Below, piece by piece: positions 1 to 6,314 of a DNA stretch of 8,156 nucleotides; position 1 is the first letter of the stretch; the number at the start of each line of letters is the position of its first letter. The stretch covers positions 1 through 8,156 of the forward strand of contig JAANWY010000095.1 in the NCBI GenBank assembly GCA_018263655.1, in the 5' to 3' direction. Under the pieces are notes generated by a model that was not told the DNA's origin, made no database searches, and worked only from the letters and a program-made list of their open reading frames with translations. A program made the position numbers and the translations under genes. This stretch comes from Anaerolineales bacterium (GTDB lineage Bacteria > Chloroflexota > Anaerolineae > Epilineales > JAANWY01).

Positions 1-17
1 GGCAACCCATGGAGCAT

Positions 18-77
18 CCCTTCGACAGGCCCTTCGACAGGCCCTTCGACAGGCTCAGGACGCCGCTCAGGACGCCG
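18..77. repeat. Two adjacent short tandem repeats (12-bp units)
   Basis: CCCTTCGACAGG occurs three times head to tail at 18-53. It is followed directly by CTCAGGACGCCG twice at 54-65 and 66-77. All copies are exact. The last copy of the first unit together with the start of the second forms the left arm of the inverted repeat at 42-139, so the tandem copies look like slippage products of one arm of a dispersed intergenic repeat. Nothing suggests that it is coding. Confidence 0.85.
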
Positions 78-139
78 CCTGAGTAGACCGAGGCGAAGCC
101 GAGGTCGTATCGAAGCGACGTCCTGAGCCTGTCGAAGGG
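42..139. repeat. Inverted repeat with perfect 21-bp arms
   Basis: The arm at 42-62 (CCCTTCGACAGGCTCAGGAC plus G) is the exact reverse complement of 119-139. The 56-bp spacer contains a G/A-rich stretch (GAGGCGAAGCCGAGG) with its own small foldback potential. The element lies just beyond the 3' end of the leftward transglutaminase gene. The right arm continues into a second possible stem, because GGGTGCGG at 139-146 is the reverse complement of CCGCACCC at 171-178. Repeats with a TTCGACAGGCTCAG core are often dispersed between genes in environmental bacterial genomes. Whether this one acts as a terminator or RNA-stability element is unknown. Confidence 0.85.
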
Positions 140-176
140 GGTGCGGCTTGTTCGAAGAACCGTCGCAAATCCGCAC

Positions 177-217
177 CCTTCGATATGGTCTCCACTTCGT
201 TTCGACCTACTCAGGAT
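177..217. repeat. Diverged inverted copy of the 76-116 repeat segment
   Basis: Aligned by eye without gaps, 177-217 matches the reverse complement of 76-116 at about 30 of 41 positions. Both ends are best conserved (CTTCGATA at one end, CTACTCAGG at the other). This indicates a second, older copy of the same repeat family, inserted or duplicated in the opposite orientation. Its right end adjoins a small hairpin, TCAGGA (211-216) with TCCTGA (223-228). No function can be assigned. Confidence 0.55.
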
Positions 218-363
218 GCTAGTCCTGATACCTCCTGAACGGTTACCTTTTTAATTGACGATGAGGCGTAACTGCTCGATCTCCTCGCGCATGTTCGGGT
301 TCCTCAATGAGGTTCTGGAGGGCATGGTTCAAATGTGACATTGACGAACTACTCAGTAATCCG

Positions 364-2700
364 TCAAGTCTGATTGGATTGGCTCGTGGTGACGCCTTCA
401 GTCGGATTCGGGCCGGCTGGATTGCCTGTGATTCGGTGTAGGACACGCACACCGATGCGTTCAACTAGCGTACGGCGCAGGCTCAGCCAGGCGTCGTGGA
501 GGGCGGAAGCTTCCTCTTCGCCGGGAGAGACTTCGGCAAACAGCTCAAGTACGTAGGCGTTGACGATTTCACCGACGGCTGGCCGGCCTTCGGGCACCAC
601 GTCCGCAAGTTGGTCGGCGTACTCATTCGGCGTTTGGGACGGTTCCGCCGGCAAGCCCAGCCAACTGGCGAGACGAACCATCCGGGCGTACGTCGCGCCG
701 GCCAAACTCAGGTCCTGATAGGGGCGTCGCCACAGGAACCACGCCGCAGCAGCGGCCACCACCAGTACACCCAGCACGCCCAGGCCCCACACCCATAGAG
801 CTGGGCCGCGCTGCTGGAGCCCAGATAGAAATGGCTCATCGCCGTACCTATCTTCCATAAGCATCTCTTCATCCGGGCGGCCAGGCGTTCTCCCGTCACC
901 GGTGTCTCCGCTGAAGGATTCCTCTGACTCGGACGATGACACAACTGGGCGAACGATCTCTGGGTCTGCGGCCGTAGGCTCGAATTCGACCCAGCCGTAT
1001 TTCGGGAAGAAGACCTCGGGCCAACTGTGGGCGTCGTATTCGTAGTGCCGATAGGCTTCGATCTCCGAATCGTACTCACCCAGTGAATAGCCGGCTGCGA
1101 CGCGTGCCGGAATTCCCAACGATCGCGCCATCACGACTAGAGATGAGGCGTAGTAGTCACAGTAGCCGGCTCGCTGGTCGAACAGGAACCAATCTACGCT
1201 GTCGACGTTCGGCGGGGGAGCAGGAATCTCCTCGTCGTATCTGATGTTTCGCAGATACGATTGGATGGCCGTAACCTGATCGTACGCGTTATCCTTGTCA
1301 GTTGCAGTCTTGTCAATCGCAATCTCAACAGCTAGTTCCCGAACTCGCTTCGGCAGGTCGTCTGGCAGTTGAAGATACTTGTCCTTGATCCAGTCAGGGT
1401 AGTCTGTACCTGCTTGCCGGAGGTTCTTGGTGTCTGCGACCGACAGAGACGAGATCGCCGTATACGTCTCGCCGGTCACCAGAGGGCGCTGGCTCTCCAG
1501 CATTGAAACGTTCAGGGCTTGGATTTCGGCGTTGGTGTTCTGAATAGGACTGTACTGAGCACGACTCGGCAAGTCCACATCGATGGGCTGAGGGAGTGTG
1601 TATAACTGCGTTGTTTTCGGTTGCAAGACGCGAATGGTCTGTGTCACCGGTTGTCGCAACTCAAACTCCAGGGCAGTCAGGCGTTCATCATCGTCGGCAA
1701 GTGTTGTCAACGATGTAGCTGTGTTCACCCAGCCCCGCCCGGTGTACTGGTCGTACACGATGCTGCGCCAGTACCGCCCCTTCTCCGTCACTGCGTCGAA
1801 GATGGGGGCATCGCCCAGGTTGACGGCTCCAGAGAGCGTCATTGTGTCAGCGAAGTAGGCCGGCCCAGGCTGCGGTCTGTAATTCAGGGACGAATACAGC
1901 CGGTTGAATTCGCGCTGGAATCGATAGATTGGTTCGTCGAGATAGCCCACAATGGTATGTAACCGGGGCGCCGCGCTGGTAGTCGGCACAATCCATGCCA
2001 GCAGAATGACCAGCGTGGCAAAGACAGCGCCATGCCAGAGGAAATCGTAGCTGATCTCCGGGGAATAGCTGACGCCGGCTCGCCGCCACTCCCATTGCTG
2101 GAGAAAGACATTGGAGCGGATGATCAACAGCAGCGCACAGAGAAGATACATTGCCATCCACACGTACAGATCTGGCGACGCGTAGTACAGGTTGAGCAGT
2201 ATTGCGAAGCCGCTGGGCACAATGGCGCCCCAGACGCTGCGAAGCTCGAAGAGGAACCAGATCGATGCATAGCTGACCAACCACATTAGGATAGCCAACT
2301 GCAAGATAAAGACCAAATTGTCGCTGCCTACCCCTTCGGCTCGCGCAATCTCAACGAACTTCTGAGTGCGGTAGACCACTTCTGTGAGCCGAACCTGCCA
2401 GGTCAGCGCTTGCTCATCGAGCACGACCATGTGGGTAACTGAGGTCGGATCAAGCAATCGGCCGACCAACATCGCCGACCATCCGATGCCGGCAATTGTG
2501 CTGATTGTGTGAGCGACGAGGCCCGGAATGGGCAGCACCGCAAAAGCGAACCCGACAACGATGCCGACGAGGACAGCGCCCTGTAAGAGGGCCAATCCTT
2601 CGGCCCATTTGGCCGCTTCGATGGACCACGCGACTGTCAACAGCATTAGTGTCAACAGTATGAGCGACATCCAGCCCTCTGCTGGCTTCAACCTTGACAT
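364..2700 (-). CDS. Membrane transglutaminase-like protease/transglutaminase (TgpA/DUF3488 type)
   Basis: The 778-residue protein has the TgpA layout. The N-terminal part has about seven hydrophobic segments (roughly residues 10-27, 35-57, 62-82, 129-153, 156-176, 177-200 and 222-243). An extracytoplasmic region follows, with a transglutaminase core at about 474-580, then one membrane span at 635-657 and a DUF4129-like tail at about 670-755. The core shows the catalytic Cys514 in AGYCDYYASSLVVMARSLG and His558 in DAHSWPEVFF. The usual Asp of the W-x-x-F-D-P-T motif is Glu574 (FEPT). I chose the ATG at 2700 because GAGGGAG (2707-2713) sits six bases upstream; an in-frame TTG at 2706 abuts that site and would add two residues. 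Family members are thought to act on peptides or proteins at the cell surface and usually neighbour MoxR ATPase and DUF58 genes. Neither is visible here. The substrate is unknown. Confidence 0.88.
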   Translation of the reverse strand: MSRLKPAEGWMSLILLTLMLLTVAWSIEAAKWAEGLALLQGAVLVGIVVGFAFAVLPIPGLVAHTISTIAGIGWSAMLVGRLLDPTSVTHMVVLDEQALTWQVRLTEVVYRTQKFVEIARAEGVGSDNLVFILQLAILMWLVSYASIWFLFELRSVWGAIVPSGFAILLNLYYASPDLYVWMAMYLLCALLLIIRSNVFLQQWEWRRAGVSYSPEISYDFLWHGAVFATLVILLAWIVPTTSAAPRLHTIVGYLDEPIYRFQREFNRLYSSLNYRPQPGPAYFADTMTLSGAVNLGDAPIFDAVTEKGRYWRSIVYDQYTGRGWVNTATSLTTLADDDERLTALEFELRQPVTQTIRVLQPKTTQLYTLPQPIDVDLPSRAQYSPIQNTNAEIQALNVSMLESQRPLVTGETYTAISSLSVADTKNLRQAGTDYPDWIKDKYLQLPDDLPKRVRELAVEIAIDKTATDKDNAYDQVTAIQSYLRNIRYDEEIPAPPPNVDSVDWFLFDQRAGYCDYYASSLVVMARSLGIPARVAAGYSLGEYDSEIEAYRHYEYDAHSWPEVFFPKYGWVEFEPTAADPEIVRPVVSSSESEESFSGDTGDGRTPGRPDEEMLMEDRYGDEPFLSGLQQRGPALWVWGLGVLGVLVVAAAAAWFLWRRPYQDLSLAGATYARMVRLASWLGLPAEPSQTPNEYADQLADVVPEGRPAVGEIVNAYVLELFAEVSPGEEEASALHDAWLSLRRTLVERIGVRVLHRITGNPAGPNPTEGVTTSQSNQT

Positions 2701-2706
2701 TTTCAA

Positions 2707-2713
2707 CTCCCTC
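2707..2713 (-). promoter_or_regulatory. Ribosome binding site of the transglutaminase gene
   Basis: On the minus strand this reads GAGGGAG, followed by TTGAAA and then ATG. The six-base spacing fits the ATG at 2700. The in-frame TTG at 2706 touches the site directly, so it is an unlikely start. Confidence 0.6.
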
Positions 2714-2758
2714 TCATCAACAAATCACCTCAGCCGCTTCCACGAACAGCCTGCTTAC

Positions 2759-2766
2759 ACTATAAT
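2759..2766. promoter_or_regulatory. A/T-rich promoter-like patch (possible -10 on either strand)
   Basis: The plus strand has a perfect TATAAT at 2761-2766. The minus strand has TATAGT at 2759-2764, about 60 bases upstream of the leftward transglutaminase start, which suits a promoter for that gene. No convincing -35 box lies at the right distance on either strand, so this is only a candidate. Confidence 0.25.
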
Positions 2767-2780
2767 TATCGTGACTACCC

Positions 2781-2795
2781 AGGCACTTCGTGCCT
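2781..2795. repeat. Short hairpin AGGCAC-TTC-GTGCCT
   Basis: AGGCAC at 2781-2786 and GTGCCT at 2790-2795 are exact reverse complements around a three-base loop. It lies 15 bases left of the 50-bp palindrome and may belong to the same dispersed element. Confidence 0.5.
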
Positions 2796-2810
2796 ACACA
2801 AGAAGGGACC

Positions 2811-2860
2811 GGAAAAAGGGGTCGGTGGGGGGCGGCCGCCCCCCACCGACCCCTTTTTCC
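2811..2860. repeat. Perfect 50-bp palindrome
   Basis: Each base in 2811-2835 is mirrored by its complement in 2836-2860, with no central spacer; the centre is CGG/CCG. The arm begins GGAAAAAGGGGTCGGTGG and continues with a G-run. The outer ends carry A5 and T5 tracts, so in RNA it would resemble a strong intrinsic terminator in both directions. However, it lies upstream of both divergent genes, where it would terminate neither of them. It is more likely a REP-like or mobile palindromic unit, or an insulator between the two promoters. Confidence 0.9.
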
Positions 2861-2895
2861 ACATTTCGCAACTGCGAGGGCAGTAGCCTGAGTAG

Positions 2896-3018
2896 CTTGA
2901 CAATGTTAAGTTGCCTGGCGTGCTGGGCGAAGGTCTCCTGACCGAGCCCCATTCGCCTCGGTCAGGAGACCTTCGGCGAGCAAAAGGCTGTTTCTGAACC
3001 GAACTTAACATTGTCAAG
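2896..3018. mobile_element. MITE-like element with 17-bp terminal inverted repeats
   Basis: CTTGACAATGTTAAGTT at 2896-2912 is the exact reverse complement of 3002-3018. Immediately outside are GTAG at 2892-2895 and GTAG at 3019-3022, a possible 4-bp target duplication. Nested inside is a second perfect inverted repeat with 19-bp arms (2928-2946 and 2957-2975) around a 10-base loop, built on GGTCTCCTGACCGAG. The element is 123 bp and non-coding, as expected of a miniature inverted-repeat element. It ends 44 bases before the first carbamoyltransferase start, so it may contribute promoter or leader signals; both terminal repeats contain TTGACA reading inward. The alternative is a native regulatory stem-loop. 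Confidence 0.55.
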
Positions 3019-3030
3019 GTAGTTACGGAT

Positions 3031-3036
3031 CATAAT
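3031..3036 (+). promoter_or_regulatory. Candidate -10 box of the carbamoyltransferase operon
   Basis: CATAAT matches the -10 consensus at five of six positions and lies 27 bases before the start codon. TTGTCA at 3011-3016, inside the right terminal repeat of the MITE-like element, resembles a -35 box but is only 14 bases away, which is short. The call is therefore weak. Confidence 0.25.
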
Positions 3037-3044
3037 ACAAGCAG

Positions 3045-3051
3045 AAAGGAG
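3045..3051 (+). promoter_or_regulatory. Ribosome binding site before the GTG start at 3063
   Basis: AAAGGAG lies 11 bases upstream of GTG at 3063. The spacing is slightly long, but no better in-frame start is nearby and the encoded N-terminus aligns with that of the downstream paralogue. Confidence 0.55.
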
Positions 3052-3062
3052 TTCAGTAAACC

Positions 3063-4109
3063 GTGAAAACCGATACATTCCGAGGTCGTGACTTCATCAC
3101 GTTGCTAGATTGGAACAAGGAAGAGGTCGAATCCATCCTGGATCTGGCGCTGGACCTGAAGCGACGCTTTGCGATTCGCGAGCCTCACAGCCACATCCTG
3201 CCCGACCGCACACTCTTCATGGTCTTCTACAACCAGTCGCTGCGGACGCGGAACAGCTTCGAGGCCGGCATGACTCAGCTCGGCGGGCACGCCCACTTCC
3301 TCGATCCGGGCAAGATCTACACGCCGGCCTTGCCCGGCAAGGAAGTTGCCTACTCCACTGAACGCGTGTCCGACGTAGCACGTGTGTTGGCGCGCATGGG
3401 CGACGGCATCGCCATTCGCTGTTACGGCGATCCGGTCGATTGGGTGTACGGCGGTGCCACCGAGGTGATTCAGAACTTCGCATACTGGGCCGACATCCCG
3501 CTGTTGAACATGGAGGACGATAAGTACCATCCCTTCCAGGCGCTGGCCGATGTACTGACCGTCAAGGAGAAATTTGGGGGCTTCAGCGGTGTGAAGTTCG
3601 TCATGAGTTGGGCCTACAGCCCCAGCGTCCACAAGCCTCGCGCCGTCCCGCAGAGTGCCATCATCGCGGCCAGTATGATGGGGATGGACGTGGTGCTGGC
3701 GCACCCCGAAGGGATGGAGCTGGACGACGAAGTCCTCGAGTCCTGTGAGGGCTATGCCGACCAGACGGGCGGGTCCTTCGAAATCAGCAATGATTTCAAG
3801 GACGCGATGCGCGGCGCCCACGTGGTCTACCCGAAGGCATGGACAGCAACGCCGATGTTCAAGCCGCCTGTGGGCGAGGATAGCGCGGAGAAGGCACAGG
3901 AGATCTTCGATGCCAACAAGGACTGGATCTGCGATCAAAGCGTCATGGATTTGGCGCATAGAGAGGCAGTCTACATGCACTGCTTGCCGGCCGACCGCAG
4001 TTTCGAGGTGACGGACGACGTGATCGATGGACCACAGTCTGTGGTCTTCGACGAAGCCGAGAACCGGCTCCACGCACAGAAAGCCGTTATGGCGCTTACG
4101 ATGGGGTAG
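3063..4109 (+). CDS. Knotted-type carbamoyltransferase, YgeW/acetylornithine-carbamoyltransferase-like (paralogue 1)
   Basis: This 348-residue enzyme of the aspartate/ornithine carbamoyltransferase superfamily starts at GTG. The carbamoyl-phosphate motif S-x-R-T-R is SLRTR at residues 59-63, HPFQ is at 156-159 and HCLPAD at 306-311. The ornithine-specific SMG loop is missing; its place is taken by VVYPKAW (254-260). The segment around WAYSPSVHKPRAVPQ (183-197) resembles the proline-rich loop of the knotted transcarbamylases (acetylornithine, succinylornithine and YgeW types), and GMDVVLAHPEG and HCLPAD resemble YgeW. The end (AENRLHAQKA) is more like acetylornithine carbamoyltransferase, and the protein is shorter than E. 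coli YgeW (about 396 residues). It probably transfers a carbamoyl group between phosphate and an amine that is not free ornithine. With a carbamate kinase in the operon, the catabolic direction (carbamoyl-X plus phosphate to carbamoyl phosphate) is likely. The substrate is unknown. Confidence 0.85.
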   Translation: MKTDTFRGRDFITLLDWNKEEVESILDLALDLKRRFAIREPHSHILPDRTLFMVFYNQSLRTRNSFEAGMTQLGGHAHFLDPGKIYTPALPGKEVAYSTERVSDVARVLARMGDGIAIRCYGDPVDWVYGGATEVIQNFAYWADIPLLNMEDDKYHPFQALADVLTVKEKFGGFSGVKFVMSWAYSPSVHKPRAVPQSAIIAASMMGMDVVLAHPEGMELDDEVLESCEGYADQTGGSFEISNDFKDAMRGAHVVYPKAWTATPMFKPPVGEDSAEKAQEIFDANKDWICDQSVMDLAHREAVYMHCLPADRSFEVTDDVIDGPQSVVFDEAENRLHAQKAVMALTMG

Positions 4110-4136
4110 AGCAGGGGGGTAGGGGTGCAGGGGTGC
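4103..4136 (+). other. G-rich tract with G-quadruplex pattern over a stop codon
   Basis: Four G-runs of four or more (4103-4106, 4114-4119, 4122-4125, 4130-4133) are separated by loops of 7, 2 and 4 bases, which meets the usual G3+N1-7 pattern on the coding strand. The first run is inside the last codons of the upstream carbamoyltransferase. AGGGGTGC is repeated in tandem at 4121-4136. A C-rich stretch follows at about 4165-4183. It may be an RNA structure in the 149-base intercistronic gap, or simple low-complexity sequence. Confidence 0.5.
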
Positions 4137-4245
4137 GGAGGAGCAGGGGAGTAGGACAGAATTCACCCCATCTCCCCCTCACCTCAGATCAACCTCCCAG
4201 CACAGGATGACGATTGATTGCGTGACTTGTTGATTCTGAACTCTT

Positions 4246-4252
4246 GAGGAGA
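4246..4252 (+). promoter_or_regulatory. Ribosome binding site deciding the start at 4259
   Basis: GAGGAGA lies six bases before ATG at 4259. An in-frame TTG at 4244 overlaps this site and would add five residues (MRRLR) that do not correspond to anything in the paralogue, so ATG 4259 is preferred. Confidence 0.65.
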
Positions 4253-4258
4253 CTGAGA

Positions 4259-5299
4259 ATGGATCTGTATGGTAAGGACTTGATTTGTACCCAGGACTGG
4301 GAAGTCGACGAGCTGGAAGCCGTGCTCGATCTGGCGGCTAAGATGAAGCGCGACCGTTTCTCGTCGGCCTGGACCAGCTTGCTGGAACATAAGACGTTTT
4401 TGATGTTCTTCTACAACCCGTCGGTACGCACCCGTCAATCCTTCGAGGCGGCCGCCACCGATCTGGGAGGACATGCACAGTACCTGGAGCCCAAGGCGAT
4501 GCGCCTCAAGACGGAGAAGACGGCCGGTGAGACCATCGAGGATGCCGCACAGGTGATGGGCCGCTACGCAGCCGGCTTGGGTATCCGCATGCTGGAAGAC
4601 AAAATCGGCACATATGGCGAAGCCGAGGATTTGTTGCGCGAGTACGCCAAGTGGTCGACCATCCCCATCATCTCCATGGCCCACGACAAGTATCACCCCT
4701 GTCAGGGCCTGGCCGACGTCATGGGCTGGGCCGAGTGGTTCGGTGCCGGGCCCGGTCGCCGGCTGGACATGGGGTTGCTCGAAGGCAAGAAGCTGCTGCT
4801 GACCTGGGGGCACGGGGCGCTGGCTCGATCCTGGTCTTCCGTGCAGGAAGCGCTCCTCATCGGCTCCCGCTTTGGCATGGACGTCTCGCTCGCACACCCC
4901 GAGGGGTACGACCTCGGTCCGCAGGTTGTCGAGTGGACGCAGGAGAACTGTGACGCCAACGGTCGCTCCTTCGAGATCACACACGATCCGCGGGCCGGCT
5001 ACGATGGCGCCCACGTTGTCTACTCACGGCACTGGATGAGCCCGAATGCTTATCAGGGTGGCGAATTCCAAAAACAAGAGGAGATCGAGAAAGCCCTGCA
5101 ATACCCCGAGTGGATTGCGGATAGCGAGAAGATGGCCCTGACGGATGACGCAATCTTCACGCACCCCATGCCGGTGGACCGCAACCACGAGGTGACCGAT
5201 GGGGTGGCCAGCGGTCCGCGCTCCTGCATTTACGACGTTGCGGAGAACCGACTTCACGCCCAGAAGGCGTTGTTGGCACTGGTGATGGGAAATCTTTGA
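4259..5299 (+). CDS. Knotted-type carbamoyltransferase with HPMP active-site variant (paralogue 2)
   Basis: This 346-residue protein is a clear paralogue of the preceding gene product. Shared blocks include the FYNxSxRTRxSFEA region (SVRTR, 55-59), KYHPxQxLADV (HPCQ, 146-149), GMDVxLAHPEG and the C-terminal AENRLHAQKA. It differs at sites that shape the active site. The HCLP motif is HPMPVDR (302-308), so Cys is replaced by Pro as in the HPLP of aspartate carbamoyltransferase. The proline-rich knot loop is replaced by WGHGALARSWSSVQ (183-196). It has an insertion (AGPGRRLDMGLLEG, about 163-176). There is no SMG ornithine motif; the matching site is VVYSRHW. It probably uses a different amine from paralogue 1, or forms a mixed trimer with it. 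It lies 149 bases after paralogue 1 and 18 bases before the carbamate kinase. The family is secure; the substrate is unknown. Confidence 0.85.
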   Translation: MDLYGKDLICTQDWEVDELEAVLDLAAKMKRDRFSSAWTSLLEHKTFLMFFYNPSVRTRQSFEAAATDLGGHAQYLEPKAMRLKTEKTAGETIEDAAQVMGRYAAGLGIRMLEDKIGTYGEAEDLLREYAKWSTIPIISMAHDKYHPCQGLADVMGWAEWFGAGPGRRLDMGLLEGKKLLLTWGHGALARSWSSVQEALLIGSRFGMDVSLAHPEGYDLGPQVVEWTQENCDANGRSFEITHDPRAGYDGAHVVYSRHWMSPNAYQGGEFQKQEEIEKALQYPEWIADSEKMALTDDAIFTHPMPVDRNHEVTDGVASGPRSCIYDVAENRLHAQKALLALVMGNL

Positions 5300-5305
5300 G
5301 AAACT

Positions 5306-5312
5306 GGGGAGG
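5306..5312 (+). promoter_or_regulatory. Ribosome binding site of the carbamate kinase gene
   Basis: GGGGAGG is placed five bases before ATG 5318, just after the stop of the upstream gene. The strong site and short gap suggest a co-transcribed, well-translated gene. Confidence 0.6.
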
Positions 5313-5317
5313 CTTGA

Positions 5318-6274
5318 ATGTCTAACGAACATCGCGGAGTTGCGGTGGTTGCCATTGGCGGCAATTCACTGATCAAGGACAAGGCACATAGCGCTGTGAA
5401 GTACCAGTGGGACGCTGTGCGGGAAACTTGTAGCCACATCGCGGATATGATTGAGCAGGGATGGGACGTCGCGATCACTCATGGCAATGGTCCGCAGGTT
5501 GGCTTCATCCTGCGGCGCAATGAACTGGCCGCTCATGAGCTCCACACCACGCCGATGGACATCATCGGGGCTGACACCCAGGGCTCCATCGGATACATGT
5601 TGCAACAGGCCTTGGATAACGAATTTACGCGGCGCGGGCTATACCGCCAAGCGTACACCATCGTCACGCAGGTACGCGTGGATCGCGACGACCCCGCTTT
5701 TGAGACCCCAACCAAGCCAATTGGTGGCTTTCTCTCCGAGGAAGAGGCAGAACGTTTTGAAGAGGAAGACTGGCCAATCGTGGAAGATGCCGGCCGCGGC
5801 TGGCGGCGTGTCGTCGCCTCTCCAGAACCGGTGGAGATCATGGAGGAAAACGCCATCCGCGGCGCGGTCCACGAAGGTTGGATTGTGATTGCCTGCGGTG
5901 GCGGCGGCATTCCGGTCGTACGCAAGGAAGATGGCGAGCTGCGCGGCGTGGCTGCCGTCATCGACAAGGATCTGGCCAGCAGTCTCTTGGCGCAGAAGAT
6001 CCATGCTGAACTTTTCGTGATCTCGACAGCCGTGGAGAAAGTAGCGCTGAACTTCGGCAAACCCGATCAGACGTGGCTCGATCGGATGACGGTCGCTGAG
6101 GCGAAGCAGTACCTCCAAGAAGGCCACTTCGCGCCTGGCAGCATGAAGCCCAAGATCAAGGCCTGCATCGAGTTCCTGGAGGCCGGGGGGGGAGAAGCGC
6201 TGATCACCAATCCGGAGAACATGGAGCGGGCACTGCGGGGTGACACGGGGACGCGAATTGTACAGGAGAAATAG
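5318..6274 (+). CDS. Carbamate kinase, YqeA-like
   Basis: This 318-residue amino-acid-kinase-fold enzyme is of normal carbamate kinase length (about 310). It catalyses carbamoyl phosphate plus ADP to carbamate plus ATP in the cytoplasm; the carbamate then decays to ammonia and carbon dioxide. Visible motifs are VVAIGGNSL (10-18), THGNGPQVG (54-62), PTKPIGGF (131-138), the glycine loop ACGGGGIPV (192-200), AVIDKDLAS (213-221), TAVEKVALNFGKP (237-249) and EGHFAPGSMKPKI (268-280). The DAGRGWRRVVASPEPVEI block and the NFGKP stretch resemble E. coli YqeA, the kinase of the ygeW cluster, as far as I recall that sequence. Placement after two carbamoyltransferases indicates that carbamoyl phosphate made by them is used for ATP synthesis. 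No arginine deiminase gene is seen. Confidence 0.93.
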   Translation: MSNEHRGVAVVAIGGNSLIKDKAHSAVKYQWDAVRETCSHIADMIEQGWDVAITHGNGPQVGFILRRNELAAHELHTTPMDIIGADTQGSIGYMLQQALDNEFTRRGLYRQAYTIVTQVRVDRDDPAFETPTKPIGGFLSEEEAERFEEEDWPIVEDAGRGWRRVVASPEPVEIMEENAIRGAVHEGWIVIACGGGGIPVVRKEDGELRGVAAVIDKDLASSLLAQKIHAELFVISTAVEKVALNFGKPDQTWLDRMTVAEAKQYLQEGHFAPGSMKPKIKACIEFLEAGGGEALITNPENMERALRGDTGTRIVQEK

Positions 6275-6275
6275 C

Positions 6276-6311
6276 ATGAATTGCAGCTATCAACAAATCG
6301 AGTCCGGGTGA
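6276..6311 (+). CDS. Possible 11-codon leader mini-ORF before the PLP gene
   Basis: ATG at 6276 is preceded by AGGAGA at 6264-6269 with six-base spacing, the best ribosome binding site near this junction. The peptide is MNCSYQQIESG, ending in TGA at 6309-6311, three bases before the ATG of the PLP enzyme at 6315. It is in the same frame as that gene, so the TGA separates them. The PLP gene itself has only a weak site (GGGTGA, 6306-6311). This geometry suits translational coupling or a leader peptide, but short ORFs arise by chance. I do not recognise the peptide. Confidence 0.3.
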   Translation: MNCSYQQIESG

Positions 6312-6314
6312 AAT

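Noticed and set aside
18..77. CRISPR-like array
   Set aside because: The units are 12 bp and directly adjacent without unique spacers, and no cas gene is present.
2811..2860. Bidirectional intrinsic terminator for the flanking genes
   Set aside because: The flanking genes diverge from this region, so the palindrome is upstream of both and cannot end either transcript.
2775..3017. Minus-strand ORF of 80 codons in the divergent intergenic region
   Set aside because: It is made of the 50-bp palindrome and the MITE-like stems; the peptide (for example GGGRPPPTPF) is low complexity and palindrome-derived.
3105..4166. Long minus-strand ORF (353 codons) opposite carbamoyltransferase 1
   Set aside because: It mirrors a gene with unambiguous family motifs; its translation is rich in His, Val and Arg with no recognisable domain, as expected for an antisense shadow in G+C-rich DNA.
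4184..5014. Minus-strand ORF (276 codons) opposite carbamoyltransferase 2
   Set aside because: Antisense shadow of a well-supported gene; no domain or ribosome binding site was seen.
3063..6274. Arginine deiminase pathway (arcB-arcC)
   Set aside because: No arginine deiminase or arginine/ornithine antiporter gene is present, and both carbamoyltransferases lack the SMG ornithine-binding motif.
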